Below are positions 10,158 through 17,751 of a stretch of DNA of 31,193 nt, one piece after another (position 1 is the first letter of the stretch; each line of letters opens with the position of its first letter). The notes under the pieces were generated by a model. The model had not been told where the DNA came from. It searched no databases and worked only from the letters and a program-made list of their open reading frames with translations. Position numbers and translations under genes: made by a program. Source of the stretch: a virus; the IMG/VR virus record IMGVR_UViG_3300021962_000416, positions 1-31,193 of that record; one strand, 5' to 3'.

Positions 10158-10183
10158 CTAGGGGACAGTTTCCCATCCCCTAG
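10158..10183 (-). terminator. Terminator-like hairpin after hsp20
   Basis: On the minus strand CTAGGGGA pairs perfectly with TCCCCTAG (8 bp, 10-nt loop), followed by TTTTATCT. It lies between the hsp20 stop at 10193 and the tail tube A start at 10128. The structure and the U-rich tail fit an intrinsic terminator acting on minus-strand transcription. Confidence 0.65.
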
Positions 10184-10192
10184 ACTTGTTAA

Positions 10193-10591
10193 TTAAGATA
10201 TTTTAACTTTCTTTTCTTGTTTTTCTTCTGGAAGTTTTTGTTCCACAGATACTTCAAGAATACCATCTTTGTAATCTGCTTTTACAACGTTTGTGTATTC
10301 AGCCAATTTGAAAGCTTGTTCAAATGACCTTTCCCCAATACCTTTGTATAAGAAATCACCTGTAGATGATTTATCTTTTTTACCTTTAATTTTTAAAACA
10401 TTTTCTTTAACAGTAACATCAATTTCAGATTTTCCGAAACCAGCTAATGCCATAGAAATTTTGTACTCACCATCTTTTACTTTTTCAATATTGTATGGTG
10501 GGTAACCAATTGTTTTAACTTTAGACAATTCATTAAATAGGTCATCAAAACCTATTGAGAATGCCTTAAACGGTGTAAAGTCTAGTGTCAT
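10193..10591 (-). CDS. hsp20: Hsp20/alpha-crystallin small heat-shock protein
   Basis: A 132-residue protein with an alpha-crystallin domain at about residues 33-120: PPYNIEKVKDGEYKISMALA opens it, then the V-K-E-N-V-L-x-I-K-G-K-K strand, and the family-defining A-x-Y-x-D-G-I-L-E-V segment at 105-114. The C-terminal tail carries V-K-I (129-131), comparable to the I-x-I motif that docks neighbouring subunits. Small heat-shock proteins hold unfolding proteins in a refoldable state without ATP. Hsp20 genes are known cargo of marine phages. It sits alone between the capsid and tail-tube genes, between two terminator-like hairpins, with AAGGAG upstream, so it can be read as an inserted cassette. 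Possible clients are capsid or tail proteins or host enzymes; this is inference. Confidence 0.95.
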   Translation of the reverse strand: MTLDFTPFKAFSIGFDDLFNELSKVKTIGYPPYNIEKVKDGEYKISMALAGFGKSEIDVTVKENVLKIKGKKDKSSTGDFLYKGIGERSFEQAFKLAEYTNVVKADYKDGILEVSVEQKLPEEKQEKKVKIS

Positions 10592-10627
10592 ATTTTCTCC
10601 TTTGTTAAGCGAGTTGATTTAAAGCAC

Positions 10628-10647
10628 CCACTAGAGGCGTACTTTAA
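10628..10647 (-). promoter_or_regulatory. Degenerate copy of the phage promoter element before hsp20
   Basis: On the minus strand the element begins TTAAAGTACGCCTCTAG. It keeps the left half of the family (TTAAAGTAC) but has CGCC where the others have CCC, and its TAG is shifted by one base. It lies 37 nt upstream of hsp20, just after the capsid terminator hairpin, in the direction of transcription. Activity is uncertain. Confidence 0.4.
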
Positions 10648-10667
10648 ATGTTTATTATTAGTAGAAA

Positions 10668-10687
10668 AGGGGAACCTAAGTCCCCCT
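10668..10687 (-). terminator. Terminator-like hairpin after the capsid gene
   Basis: On the minus strand AGGGGGA pairs with TTCCCCT (7 bp with one G-U, loop CTTAGG), followed by TTTTCTACT. It lies 25 nt after the capsid stop, the same place as the T-phi terminator after gene 10 in T7. The 10661-10680 part also resembles the promoter family (GGTTCCCCTTTT), but the hairpin explains this better. Confidence 0.65.
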
Positions 10688-10711
10688 AATCTATTGAGTG
10701 GTTATTAAAGA

Positions 10712-11695
10712 TTAAACTTCTTTAATACCAACTGCTGCTTCAGGTCTCAGAACTCCGTGACCCATAGCGTATTTAGCAACCATTAATGTTCCTTGTCTTC
10801 TGATATCGTATTCAGATTCAACAGCCAAGTCCATTAATTTTACAGTTCCAACCGCAGAAGGATGTGATACTAAACAAACATAGTTTGTTAAAGTCACAGC
10901 TTGTGGGTTTGAACCACCAGCAGTTGCAGAACCAGCCGCAGGGGCAGTAGAAATGGCAGCTGCAATCTCACTGAAGTGAGCAGTAGGAATTAGTTCAATT
11001 CCTGCAACTTTCATAACTTTACCATCTGCAATTGAACCTTGACCACTAAAGTCAACATTCACTACATTAGTTCCGTTTGCTAGTTTGTAGTATTCTTCCA
11101 ATTTAATGAAAGCTTTTCTACCTTCTTTTGGTACATAGTTAGCATCTAAAGCTTTAGCTGCATCAAACAATGAATCAATCATTGCATTTGCTGCTGTAGA
11201 AGCTGTAGCACTAGCGATACCAGTGTTAGTTATTACAGTTCCTGCTCCATAGCCTGAATCAGCTACGTTTGCAGAAGCTTGTGCTGCTTGACCAATAGTT
11301 TGTAAGATATGCTTATCTTTTTGGAAAGCAAGTGCTCTACCGATTTCAGTAGAATATGCACTTCTTACATCCCAGTGGTTTTTAGCTTCTTCAATATTTG
11401 ATAAAAATACCGAAGATAAAAGTAGGTCATTAATAGTAATAACCTTTTCGTTGTGGTTTACATCAGAACCGAGTATTTCGGCACCAGCAGTGTGGTATGC
11501 AGCTGCTACTCTACCCATTACTGGGAAAGTTGCAGATTTGCCAGAAGAGATACTTCTAACCATTTCTGCACCAGCTGTTACTGAAGCTCTATCAAATGAA
11601 GTAAGTACCTCACCTGCAAAAACTTTCAGAAACAATGCATCTTCACTACCAGAAGCGTTAACTCGACCTAATGATACAGGCGTTGCTGCTGTCAT
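10712..11695 (-). CDS. Major capsid protein, gp10-like
   Basis: A 327-residue protein (T7 gp10A is 345) in the position after the scaffold and two small genes. Typical features of the T7-type HK97-fold capsid are seen: an N-terminal arm with EDALFLKVFAGEVLTSFDRA, then G-K-S-A-T-F-P-V-M-G-R at about residues 52-62 (compare SFPVIGR in relatives), the ITINDLLLSSVFL segment, and a C-terminal YDIRRQGTLMVAKYAMGHGV. GC and codon use are richer here than in most of the window, as expected for the most expressed gene. The start follows AAGGAG with good spacing. No frameshifted longer form is evident. Confidence 0.97.
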   Translation of the reverse strand: MTAATPVSLGRVNASGSEDALFLKVFAGEVLTSFDRASVTAGAEMVRSISSGKSATFPVMGRVAAAYHTAGAEILGSDVNHNEKVITINDLLLSSVFLSNIEEAKNHWDVRSAYSTEIGRALAFQKDKHILQTIGQAAQASANVADSGYGAGTVITNTGIASATASTAANAMIDSLFDAAKALDANYVPKEGRKAFIKLEEYYKLANGTNVVNVDFSGQGSIADGKVMKVAGIELIPTAHFSEIAAAISTAPAAGSATAGGSNPQAVTLTNYVCLVSHPSAVGTVKLMDLAVESEYDIRRQGTLMVAKYAMGHGVLRPEAAVGIKEV

Positions 11696-11879
11696 GTTTT
11701 TTCTCCTTGTTGTGTTGTTATTGTTAAATAAAAGTCTCTACATTATTCTCAGCTTTTACCCAGATTGTCGCCCTCAAGCGGTCAAGTTATTACACTTACT
11801 TTTATGTATTGACAGTTGCCTTCTAATAAGAAAGCACAACTATAATGCCTTGTGGGTTTTATCCCACAAGACAAATTCT
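11696..11879 (-). other. Capsid gene leader with perfect hairpin, no gene
   Basis: This 184-nt gap lies between a 48-codon gene and the capsid gene. It holds a perfect 8-bp hairpin at 11849-11870 (CTTGTGGG paired with CCCACAAG, 6-nt loop). On the minus strand no U-tract follows, so it is more likely a processing or stability element for capsid mRNA than a terminator. No member of the promoter family is seen here. No open frame with a ribosome binding site is evident. Confidence 0.5.
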
Positions 11880-12026
11880 TTATTTTTTCTTAGCTGTCTT
11901 AGCAGCTCTTTTAAATTGCTTAGCAGTCGGTGCACCTTTGCTTCCAACTTTACGCATTTTCTCACCACTGCCAGCCGCTATTCTTTTACGTTTAGCATGT
12001 ATATTAGCGTATAAACCTTTTTTCAT
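11880..12026 (-). CDS. Small basic phage protein, 48 aa, function unknown
   Basis: The protein starts MKKGLYANIHAKRKRIAAGS and ends in TAKKK. It is about one third Lys/Arg, with no membrane segment. Similar very short basic proteins beginning MKKGLYANIHAKRKRI occur next to the capsid gene in many T7-like and other marine phages, which supports it as a real gene; I know no established function. Its ATG overlaps the TAA of the upstream 38-codon gene (TAATG), so translation is probably coupled. A nucleic acid-binding or capsid-associated role would suit the charge, but this is only inference. Confidence 0.8.
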   Translation of the reverse strand: MKKGLYANIHAKRKRIAAGSGEKMRKVGSKGAPTAKQFKRAAKTAKKK

Positions 12027-12142
12027 TATGCTTTCATTCCTCTTTTTTTAGCAGTTGCATAAAATACTTTAGTACCTTTTTTCTTACCATAACTTTTAGT
12101 CATAGCTTTTTTCATCTTACTTGCTTTTTTAGTTAGTGGCAT
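12026..12142 (-). CDS. Small basic phage protein, 38 aa, function unknown
   Basis: It starts MPLTKKASKMKKAMTKSYGK, is Lys-rich throughout and ends KKRGMKA. Short proteins of this type (KKxGKKKGTKVFYATAKK) often precede the 48-aa MKKGLYANIHAKRKR protein in phage head modules. It follows the scaffold stop by only 2 nt and overlaps the next gene by one base, so scaffold, this gene and the 48-codon gene form a tightly packed unit. Function unknown; the charge suggests binding to nucleic acid or to an acidic partner such as the scaffold protein. Confidence 0.8.
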   Translation of the reverse strand: MPLTKKASKMKKAMTKSYGKKKGTKVFYATAKKRGMKA

Positions 12143-12144
12143 AA

Positions 12145-12918
12145 TTATAAATTACTGTTTTGAAGTTTTTGTTTAACTTCATTTTGATATGCAATATCTT
12201 TAGCATATTTAGGGTTAGACATAGCTTCTGTTACTTGAGCCCAAGATTTAAAACCTTGTTCAACAGTAGGCGTAGCTTTTCCTGACATAAGTTTAGGCTC
12301 AACACCGTTTGCTCTTTCAAATTGTCCTTTAAGAGCATTGACAGCAAGCTTAACAGTTTCCATATCTCTACTATTGACTGCTTTATTATAAGCTACTTTC
12401 TCATTTTCTGTCATATTTTGAGAAGCCCAATCAACCATTTCTTTATAAACTTCATCACCACCAACAGTTGCTTTGATTTGATTTGCATGTTGTGTTGCCA
12501 ATGCTTCTTGACCAGCAATATAATTATCAACATAAGTTTTTGTTATACCTACTTTTTCAAGTGCTTCATATGATTTAGCATCTAGCTCACCTTTTTCTGA
12601 ATATTCATTTTGCAATGCTTCCATATTAAGGCCAGCAGCTTCAACTGCTTTTTCAGCAACTTCTAAAGTATTTTTATCATTTGACTTTTCTTTTAGAGAA
12701 GTTTTATTAATTGGGTCAACTTCTTCTTTTTGAGATTGTCCACCAAGTTTCTTTTCTAACTCAGCATATGATTTAGCCAGTTCTTCTACAGAATTAAATT
12801 TTTCTGGTAATCCTTCTGGTTTACTTTGTGTTGACTGTGTCTCGTTTGTTTGTGATTGTTCTTCTACAGGTGCTTCAGCCGTAGTTTCAGCTGCCTGTAT
12901 TTCTATTTTTTCTACCAT
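12145..12918 (-). CDS. Scaffolding (capsid assembly) protein, gp9-like
   Basis: A 257-residue, strongly acidic, Glu/Gln/Ala-rich protein between portal and capsid, the T7 gene 9 position (307 residues). The first 50 residues are a low-complexity acidic region, followed by EKFNSVEELAKSYAELEKKL (about 40-59), a motif seen in phage scaffold proteins. The remainder is helical, and the C-terminus contains FKSWAQVTEAMSNPKYAKDI, also a recurrent scaffold ending (SxPxYxxDxAY). It would direct procapsid assembly and leave before DNA packaging. Confidence 0.92.
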   Translation of the reverse strand: MVEKIEIQAAETTAEAPVEEQSQTNETQSTQSKPEGLPEKFNSVEELAKSYAELEKKLGGQSQKEEVDPINKTSLKEKSNDKNTLEVAEKAVEAAGLNMEALQNEYSEKGELDAKSYEALEKVGITKTYVDNYIAGQEALATQHANQIKATVGGDEVYKEMVDWASQNMTENEKVAYNKAVNSRDMETVKLAVNALKGQFERANGVEPKLMSGKATPTVEQGFKSWAQVTEAMSNPKYAKDIAYQNEVKQKLQNSNL

Positions 12919-12930
12919 GTGTTATTGTCC

Positions 12931-14490
12931 TTATCGTTGTTTCATAGCACCACTAATAGCTGGAGCAACTGCTTTTTCAGCCATCTGCATTATCTGTTGA
13001 TTTTGCATTTGTTGTTCCATAGCTGATTGTTCTTGTTGTAATTGTTCTGGAGACTTCATTAAGCCTTCAGTATCAATACCAAGACCAGTAGCGATACGTT
13101 TAACTAAATCATCAGTGTTCAAAGATTGAGCAATCTGAGGATTTACTTGTGCTAAGTTTCCTATCTCAGCTACAAATTCTCTTAATTTTTGTAAATCATT
13201 TCCTCTGCCTAAAGCTTCAATACCAGTAATAATAGTAGGCCTTACAGATTCTTTTGGTAAAGCTGGTATTTCTTTTGCTTGAGACATACGTTTCATTAAT
13301 ATAGTAACTAAAGGTAATTGAAATTCTTGAGACAATAAAGAATAAATACCACCCATAGCAGTTTCTAATTGTTCTGCCATATATCTAATTTCTTGTGCTG
13401 TAACTCTTTCAGCATCTCTTTGTATTGCTGTGTGTAATAAGAAAGCATAAGACATACGTTCTTCTAACTTAGCAATACTTCTTTCAACTACTTGTAAATC
13501 ATATTGTTTTTGTGCTTGTAATACAGAAACATCATCTTGTGTTCCTGTTATAATATCACCATTTCTAGTGTTAGCTAAATCTTTTTTTCTAGTAACAGAA
13601 TTAGGTCTAACCATAAATACAACTTTAGAAGATGCTGCCGCACTTTCCACAAGTGATTGAGACAATCCTTCTAATGATTTTAAATCACCAATAAATTCTT
13701 CTACATAACTTCTTCCATAATCTTCATTATCAACTCTAACCATTCTTAATGCTTGATATGGAAAATTATCAGTTGTATAGGTACCAATTGAAGAAGGTAT
13801 TTTAATTCCTTTAACTTCTTGACACACATAAAATTTGTCTTTGTTTATTTTATATATGTGAGTAAATAAATCTATATCTTCATCATCTTTATAATCAGAA
13901 TCTTTTGCAACCATCATCTTAACATCTTCATCTAAAGATAAAGGACTGATACATTCTTTAATAATAATTTCTAATATATTACCAGATTCATCTCTTCTGC
14001 AAACATAATTAGTAATTGGATAAACTCTCATGTTACCTTTTTTAGGTAAATAAGTTAAAACGTTTCCAGCTACAATTAAATGTTTAAGTGCTTCAAATAC
14101 AGAAACCCTTAAAGCAAGTTGTTCAATTTTATTTGAAACTTCTCTTTCAATAGTTGCCAATGATTTTTCAATTTCTGATTTTAATTCTTTTTGTTGTTCT
14201 AAATCTTTTTTTGCATTGCCTGCTATTGATAATCTAAAAAATGGGGAATTGGGTGGTAATAATAATAGTAACAATTTAGACGCTAAGTTATTAACGCCTC
14301 TTGCTCCTACTGATTGAAAGGGATTATATAAGTCTGTTGAGACATGAAAGCCATCTGGTGGCAATAAGGAAGGAATAGTTAACTCACTGCATTCTTGAGC
14401 TCTATCTAAAAAGTGTTCTCTTTTTTCTTTTAATTTTTCGTATCGTTGTTTAGCTGTTTCTCTTGTTAATTTGTTGTTGTCGCTGTCCAT
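12931..14490 (-). CDS. Portal (head-tail connector) protein, gp8-like
   Basis: A 519-residue protein (T7 gp8 is 536). The N-terminal RAQECSELTIPSLLPP, the N-x-L-A-S-K-L-L-L-L-L-L-P-P-N-S-P-F-F segment at about 69-87, and ERVTAQEIRYMAEQLETAMG near residue 360 are characteristic of T7-type portals. The C-terminus is Gln/Met rich. It forms the dodecameric ring at the capsid vertex through which DNA passes. It is 3 nt downstream of a 72-codon gene and precedes scaffold by 12 nt. Confidence 0.97.
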   Translation of the reverse strand: MDSDNNKLTRETAKQRYEKLKEKREHFLDRAQECSELTIPSLLPPDGFHVSTDLYNPFQSVGARGVNNLASKLLLLLLPPNSPFFRLSIAGNAKKDLEQQKELKSEIEKSLATIEREVSNKIEQLALRVSVFEALKHLIVAGNVLTYLPKKGNMRVYPITNYVCRRDESGNILEIIIKECISPLSLDEDVKMMVAKDSDYKDDEDIDLFTHIYKINKDKFYVCQEVKGIKIPSSIGTYTTDNFPYQALRMVRVDNEDYGRSYVEEFIGDLKSLEGLSQSLVESAAASSKVVFMVRPNSVTRKKDLANTRNGDIITGTQDDVSVLQAQKQYDLQVVERSIAKLEERMSYAFLLHTAIQRDAERVTAQEIRYMAEQLETAMGGIYSLLSQEFQLPLVTILMKRMSQAKEIPALPKESVRPTIITGIEALGRGNDLQKLREFVAEIGNLAQVNPQIAQSLNTDDLVKRIATGLGIDTEGLMKSPEQLQQEQSAMEQQMQNQQIMQMAEKAVAPAISGAMKQR

Positions 14491-14493
14491 GTA

Positions 14494-14712
14494 TTACTGT
14501 ATATTCAAACCTGAACCAGTAGGTATATTTAAACCAGATGAAGTTTGTAAAGACGAAGTGCCAGCTCTTCTTGTTTTTTTAGCTCTTGTTTCTGCTTTTT
14601 CAAGCGTTGCACCTGTTTGAACTGTAGGTGATATTTTTTCTCCCATAGGAGAAGGTGGAGCTGCTGGGGGTGCTTCCTGAACTTGCGGTGTTTTTGGTGC
14701 TGATAAACACAT
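14494..14712 (-). CDS. gp7.3-like small virion/tail assembly protein
   Basis: A 72-residue protein starting MCLSAPKTPQVQEAPPAAPP, Pro/Ala-rich in front and with a basic RAKKTRRAG segment in the middle. The C-terminus holds a repeat, S-G-L-N-I-P-T-G-S-G-L-N-I. T7 gp7.3 (99 residues) lies at the same place immediately before the portal gene and also starts MC with a Pro/Ser-rich region and a basic Gly-rich end; it is a tail protein needed for adsorption. The resemblance is of composition and position, so the assignment is moderate. Confidence 0.6.
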   Translation of the reverse strand: MCLSAPKTPQVQEAPPAAPPSPMGEKISPTVQTGATLEKAETRAKKTRRAGTSSLQTSSGLNIPTGSGLNIQ

Positions 14713-14713
14713 A

Positions 14714-14899
14714 TTATTTAGTTTCTGCCCTTTCTTTTAGTGTGTTGACAAATCTTACGACATCCCTTTGACCTGCTTTAAAGTATATTGTCTTAGTATC
14801 ATCAGATAAATTAGGTGATTTCTCAGGAAACACTTCATTTAATATCTTAACTAAATCAATCGCCAATACAGGCATTGTTAAATCTTCAGATTCATTCAT
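14714..14899 (-). CDS. Small conserved phage protein, 61 aa, function unknown
   Basis: It starts MNESEDLTMPVLAIDLVKIL and contains Y-F-K-A-G-Q-R-D-V-V-R-F-V-N-T-L near its end. It is soluble, with a likely C-terminal helix. It is the first gene after the promoter-like element at 14909-14928 and ends one base before the gp7.3-like gene, so it opens the structural operon. A second Met lies at residue 9, and the ribosome binding site is weak, so the start is uncertain. Similar small genes occur before the portal in related phages; no function is known to me. Confidence 0.65.
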   Translation of the reverse strand: MNESEDLTMPVLAIDLVKILNEVFPEKSPNLSDDTKTIYFKAGQRDVVRFVNTLKERAETK

Positions 14900-14908
14900 A
14901 TTTTATTC

Positions 14909-14928
14909 TTCTAAAAAGGGCACTTTAG
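14909..14928 (-). promoter_or_regulatory. Candidate phage promoter for the structural operon
   Basis: The minus strand reads CTAAAGTGCCCTTTTTAGAA, with all 12 invariant positions of the nTAARGTnCCCnTnnTAGn family. It overlaps the stop codon of nrdB and lies 10 nt upstream of the first head-module gene, where a late promoter is expected. Confidence 0.7.
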
Positions 14929-15875
14929 TCAAACAGTGAACCAGTTATAGTACCTTTATTATATTCTGTAGCTCTATTTTCAAAGAAATTAGCGTGTTCT
15001 ACACCATTTAAAACCCAGTCTAACCAAGGCAATGGATTGTTTTTTACATTGTAATTAGGCTTCAAAGCTAACTGTAATAGTCTTCTGTCAGCTATATATC
15101 TAATATATTGTTTAACTTCTTCTGGTTTTAATCCTCTGATGCCACCAAGTTCAAAAGCTAAATCAATAAACTTATCTTCAAGGTCAACCATATCACGACA
15201 TGTTTGATAGATACTGGCCTTAAATTTTTCTGTCCAAATATTTGGGTTTTCTTTCACTAAAGCATGAAACAATTTAATCATGTTTTCTACATGGTGCGTT
15301 TCATCTCTAATAGACCAAGTAACAATTTGGCACATACCCTTCATTCTTCCATATCTTTGAAAGTTAAGTAACATGACAAAAGATGCAAACAATTGTAAAC
15401 CTTCACCAAAAGCAGAAAAACAAGCCATATCTAAAGCTAATCCTTCTATTCCTTTACCTTTTGATTTAAATAAATAAGAATGTTTATCAGACATTTCTTT
15501 GTATTGTTGAAATGCTTTGTATTCGCTATCAGGCAATCCAATAGTATCGTTAAGTAATGAATAAGAATGTGCATGATTTGCTTCTGATGTAGCAATAGCA
15601 GACAACATCATCCTTATTTCAGGTGGTTTAAATTTAGGTATATATTTATCAAGATATGCTTGAGCTATATCCACATCACCTTGCGTAAAAAATTTCAAAA
15701 TTTGATTGATTAAATTCTTTTCTTCTACTGTTAATCTTTCATTCCAATCTCTTACATCTTCATGCAGCGGTACTTCACTTGGAAGCCAATGCATTTTTTG
15801 TTGCATGTCGTAAGCTTCAAAAGCCCAGTCATATTCAAATGGTTTATAGTGTACTCTTTCTTCAAACAACGGCAT
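14925..15875 (-). CDS. nrdB: Ribonucleotide reductase class I small subunit NrdB
   Basis: A 316-residue ferritin-like R2 subunit that holds the diiron-tyrosyl radical used by NrdA to make deoxynucleotides. The iron ligands and radical site fit E. coli NrdB: D67 (D84), E98 and H101 (E115, H118) in SEANHAHSY, Y105 at the Tyr122 position, E158 in FGEGLQ (E204), E192 and H195 in RDETHH (E238, H241). Retention of Y105 indicates a tyrosyl-radical enzyme rather than the Tyr-less types. It is translated with the upstream 38-codon gene through a TAATG overlap. Phage NrdAB supplies dNTPs for replication when breakdown of host DNA is not enough. Confidence 0.97.
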   Translation of the reverse strand: MPLFEERVHYKPFEYDWAFEAYDMQQKMHWLPSEVPLHEDVRDWNERLTVEEKNLINQILKFFTQGDVDIAQAYLDKYIPKFKPPEIRMMLSAIATSEANHAHSYSLLNDTIGLPDSEYKAFQQYKEMSDKHSYLFKSKGKGIEGLALDMACFSAFGEGLQLFASFVMLLNFQRYGRMKGMCQIVTWSIRDETHHVENMIKLFHALVKENPNIWTEKFKASIYQTCRDMVDLEDKFIDLAFELGGIRGLKPEEVKQYIRYIADRRLLQLALKPNYNVKNNPLPWLDWVLNGVEHANFFENRATEYNKGTITGSLFD

Positions 15876-15991
15876 TATATTCCTTTCATTAAAGCTGTGT
15901 ATTGTATTATAATTATAATTGCTAACTCAATAACGAGTATAGAATGATATACTGTCCATAGAACTGTTTGTTTTTCTTTTTTCTTTTTCAT
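15875..15991 (-). CDS. Single-pass membrane microprotein (38 aa) between nrdA and nrdB
   Basis: The frame encodes MKKKKEKQTVLWTVYHSILV followed by a strongly hydrophobic run (I-E-L-A-I-I-I-I-I-Q-Y) and ends LMKGI. The layout is a basic cytoplasmic head of about 8 residues and one transmembrane helix at about residues 10-32, so N-in topology is expected. Its ATG overlaps the nrdA stop and its stop overlaps the nrdB start (TAATG at both ends), which argues that it is a real, coupled gene. I do not recognise it. It could be a holin-like or membrane regulatory protein, or an anchor; nothing in the sequence decides. Confidence 0.65.
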   Translation of the reverse strand: MKKKKEKQTVLWTVYHSILVIELAIIIIIQYTALMKGI

Positions 15992-17751
15992 TATCCTTCA
16001 CATGCCAGACAACTATCAGCACTGGCTTCTGGTATTATAGTTCTTTTAATTTTACTAGACACTAATTCAGCTCTTTTAATAGCTTCTGAACGAGTGTAGT
16101 ATAACGTTTTTAATTTTTTCTTCCAAGCTAACATATGTAAATTATGTAAATCTTTTATATGTACATCAGCAGGAATAAAAATATTTAAACTTTGACTTTG
16201 ACAAATGTATTGTTGTCTATCAGCGGCATGCTCAATAATCCATTGCTGATTAATTTCAATTGCAGTTTTAAATATATCTTTTTCATAATCAGATAACTGT
16301 TTAATGTGTGCAACTGAACCTCTTTGTGAAACAATAGATGTCCAAATATCGTCATTGTTCAATCCTTTTTTCTCTAATAATTTTTCTAAATATTTATTCT
16401 TGACTAAGAATGAACCAGACATAGTTTTTTGAACATAAGCATTTGCTCTGTATGGTTCTATAGATGGAGATGTTGTACCACAAATAATAGAACTAGAAGC
16501 ATTAGGTGCAATAGCAAGTAAGTGTGCATTGCGTAATCCAGTACCTTCCATATCAGGTGCTTCACCTCTTTTAACAGCAAGTCTTCTAGATTCAGCAACA
16601 GCTTGTTCTTTAATACTTTTAAATATTTTCATATTAATAGATTTAGCTAATGCAGATTCAAAAGGAATATCTTTGGATTGTAAATAAGCATGAAAACCCA
16701 TAGCACCTAATCCAAGACTTCTTTCAGCAGCAGCACTAAACCTAGCTCTAAACAATTGTTCTGGAGCATAATCAATAAAATGTTGTAATACATTATCTAA
16801 GAATCTAATTAAATCAGGAATAAATAATGTATCGTTTTTCCATTCATCATATTTTTCTAAATTAACACTAGACAAACAACAAACTGCTGTCCTGTTTTCA
16901 TCAGTAGGTAATGTAATTTCAGAACATAAATTAGAATGATGTACTTTTAATCCTAAATTTTTTTGTGTTTGGGGTAATCCTTCATTGATAGTGTCAATAA
17001 AAGATATATAAGGCTCACCAGTATTAACTCTAACCTCTAATATTTTTAACCATAAATCTCTAGCTGAAACTGTGCGTATTACTTTTTTAGTATGCGGGTC
17101 AACAAGATTCCAAGTATCATCATAAGTAGGTTCTTTAATACATTTATCTATTAACTCCATAAAATCATTTGTTATATTAATTCCATGGTGTAAATTTAAA
17201 TTCTTTCTATGTGCATCACCCCCAGTAGGTTTACGCATTTCAATAAATTCTATAATTTCTGGATGTGATATATCCATGTAAGAAGCATAACTTCCTCTTC
17301 TAGTTTTACCTTGAGAAAATGCAAGTATCTCACTATCAACTACATGCATAAAAGGTATTGTACCTGAACTAGCACTACCACCAGAAGTGGCCACGCCATC
17401 AGACCTAACGTGTCCCCAGTAACCACCTATTCCACCACCAACAGAAGCAAGCCATGCGTTCTCTGTGTAATGTCCTGTTAATCCTTCTCTACTATCTCCC
17501 ACATAATTTAAGAAACATGAAATAGGCATTCCCCTTTTAGTACCACCATTAGACAAAATAGGCGTAGAGTACATGAACCAAAGTTTAGAAGAATAATCAT
17601 ATATTCTTTGTGCCATATTATCATTGTCTGAAAAAGCTTTTGCTGCTCTCATAAAAGCTTCTTGTGGTGATTTTTCTTCTGGCAACAAATATCTATCGTG
17701 CAATGTTTTCTTGCCAAAATGCGTTAATAAATCGTCTCTATTATACTCCAT
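15991..17751 (-). CDS. nrdA: Ribonucleotide reductase class I large subunit NrdA
   Basis: A 586-residue R1 subunit that reduces ribonucleoside diphosphates. Active-site residues are present: C79 (E. coli C225), N274-L-C276-S-E278 (N437, C439, E441), C291 (C462), the radical-transfer Tyr pair in TLYYTRS near the C-terminus, and the C-terminal redox pair C581-x-x-C584. The protein starts near the catalytic barrel and lacks the N-terminal ATP-cone of about 90 residues found in E. coli NrdA, so dATP feedback inhibition through that domain is probably absent, as in many phage enzymes. The start overlaps the end of the speD-like gene by 11 nt, which places both in one transcript. Confidence 0.97.
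   Translation of the reverse strand: MEYNRDDLLTHFGKKTLHDRYLLPEEKSPQEAFMRAAKAFSDNDNMAQRIYDYSSKLWFMYSTPILSNGGTKRGMPISCFLNYVGDSREGLTGHYTENAWLASVGGGIGGYWGHVRSDGVATSGGSASSGTIPFMHVVDSEILAFSQGKTRRGSYASYMDISHPEIIEFIEMRKPTGGDAHRKNLNLHHGINITNDFMELIDKCIKEPTYDDTWNLVDPHTKKVIRTVSARDLWLKILEVRVNTGEPYISFIDTINEGLPQTQKNLGLKVHHSNLCSEITLPTDENRTAVCCLSSVNLEKYDEWKNDTLFIPDLIRFLDNVLQHFIDYAPEQLFRARFSAAAERSLGLGAMGFHAYLQSKDIPFESALAKSINMKIFKSIKEQAVAESRRLAVKRGEAPDMEGTGLRNAHLLAIAPNASSSIICGTTSPSIEPYRANAYVQKTMSGSFLVKNKYLEKLLEKKGLNNDDIWTSIVSQRGSVAHIKQLSDYEKDIFKTAIEINQQWIIEHAADRQQYICQSQSLNIFIPADVHIKDLHNLHMLAWKKKLKTLYYTRSEAIKRAELVSSKIKRTIIPEASADSCLACEG

Noticed and set aside
10661-10680. Extra copy of the phage promoter element after the capsid gene
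   Set aside because: The CCCC tract is one arm of a hairpin with a U-rich tail, and TAAR and TAG are not kept; a terminator explains it better.
11809-11846. TTGACA and TATAAT on the plus strand, like a sigma70 promoter
   Set aside because: The spacing is 26 nt, far from 17, and no plus-strand gene follows.
11451-12014. 187-codon plus-strand open frame over the capsid start and small genes
   Set aside because: It lies opposite well-supported minus-strand genes, has no family features and no other plus-strand gene exists in the window.
13775-13800. Minus-strand sequence TTGGTACCTATAC in the portal gene resembling the promoter core
   Set aside because: It lacks the CCC tract and the TAAR and TAG ends; expected by chance in coding DNA.
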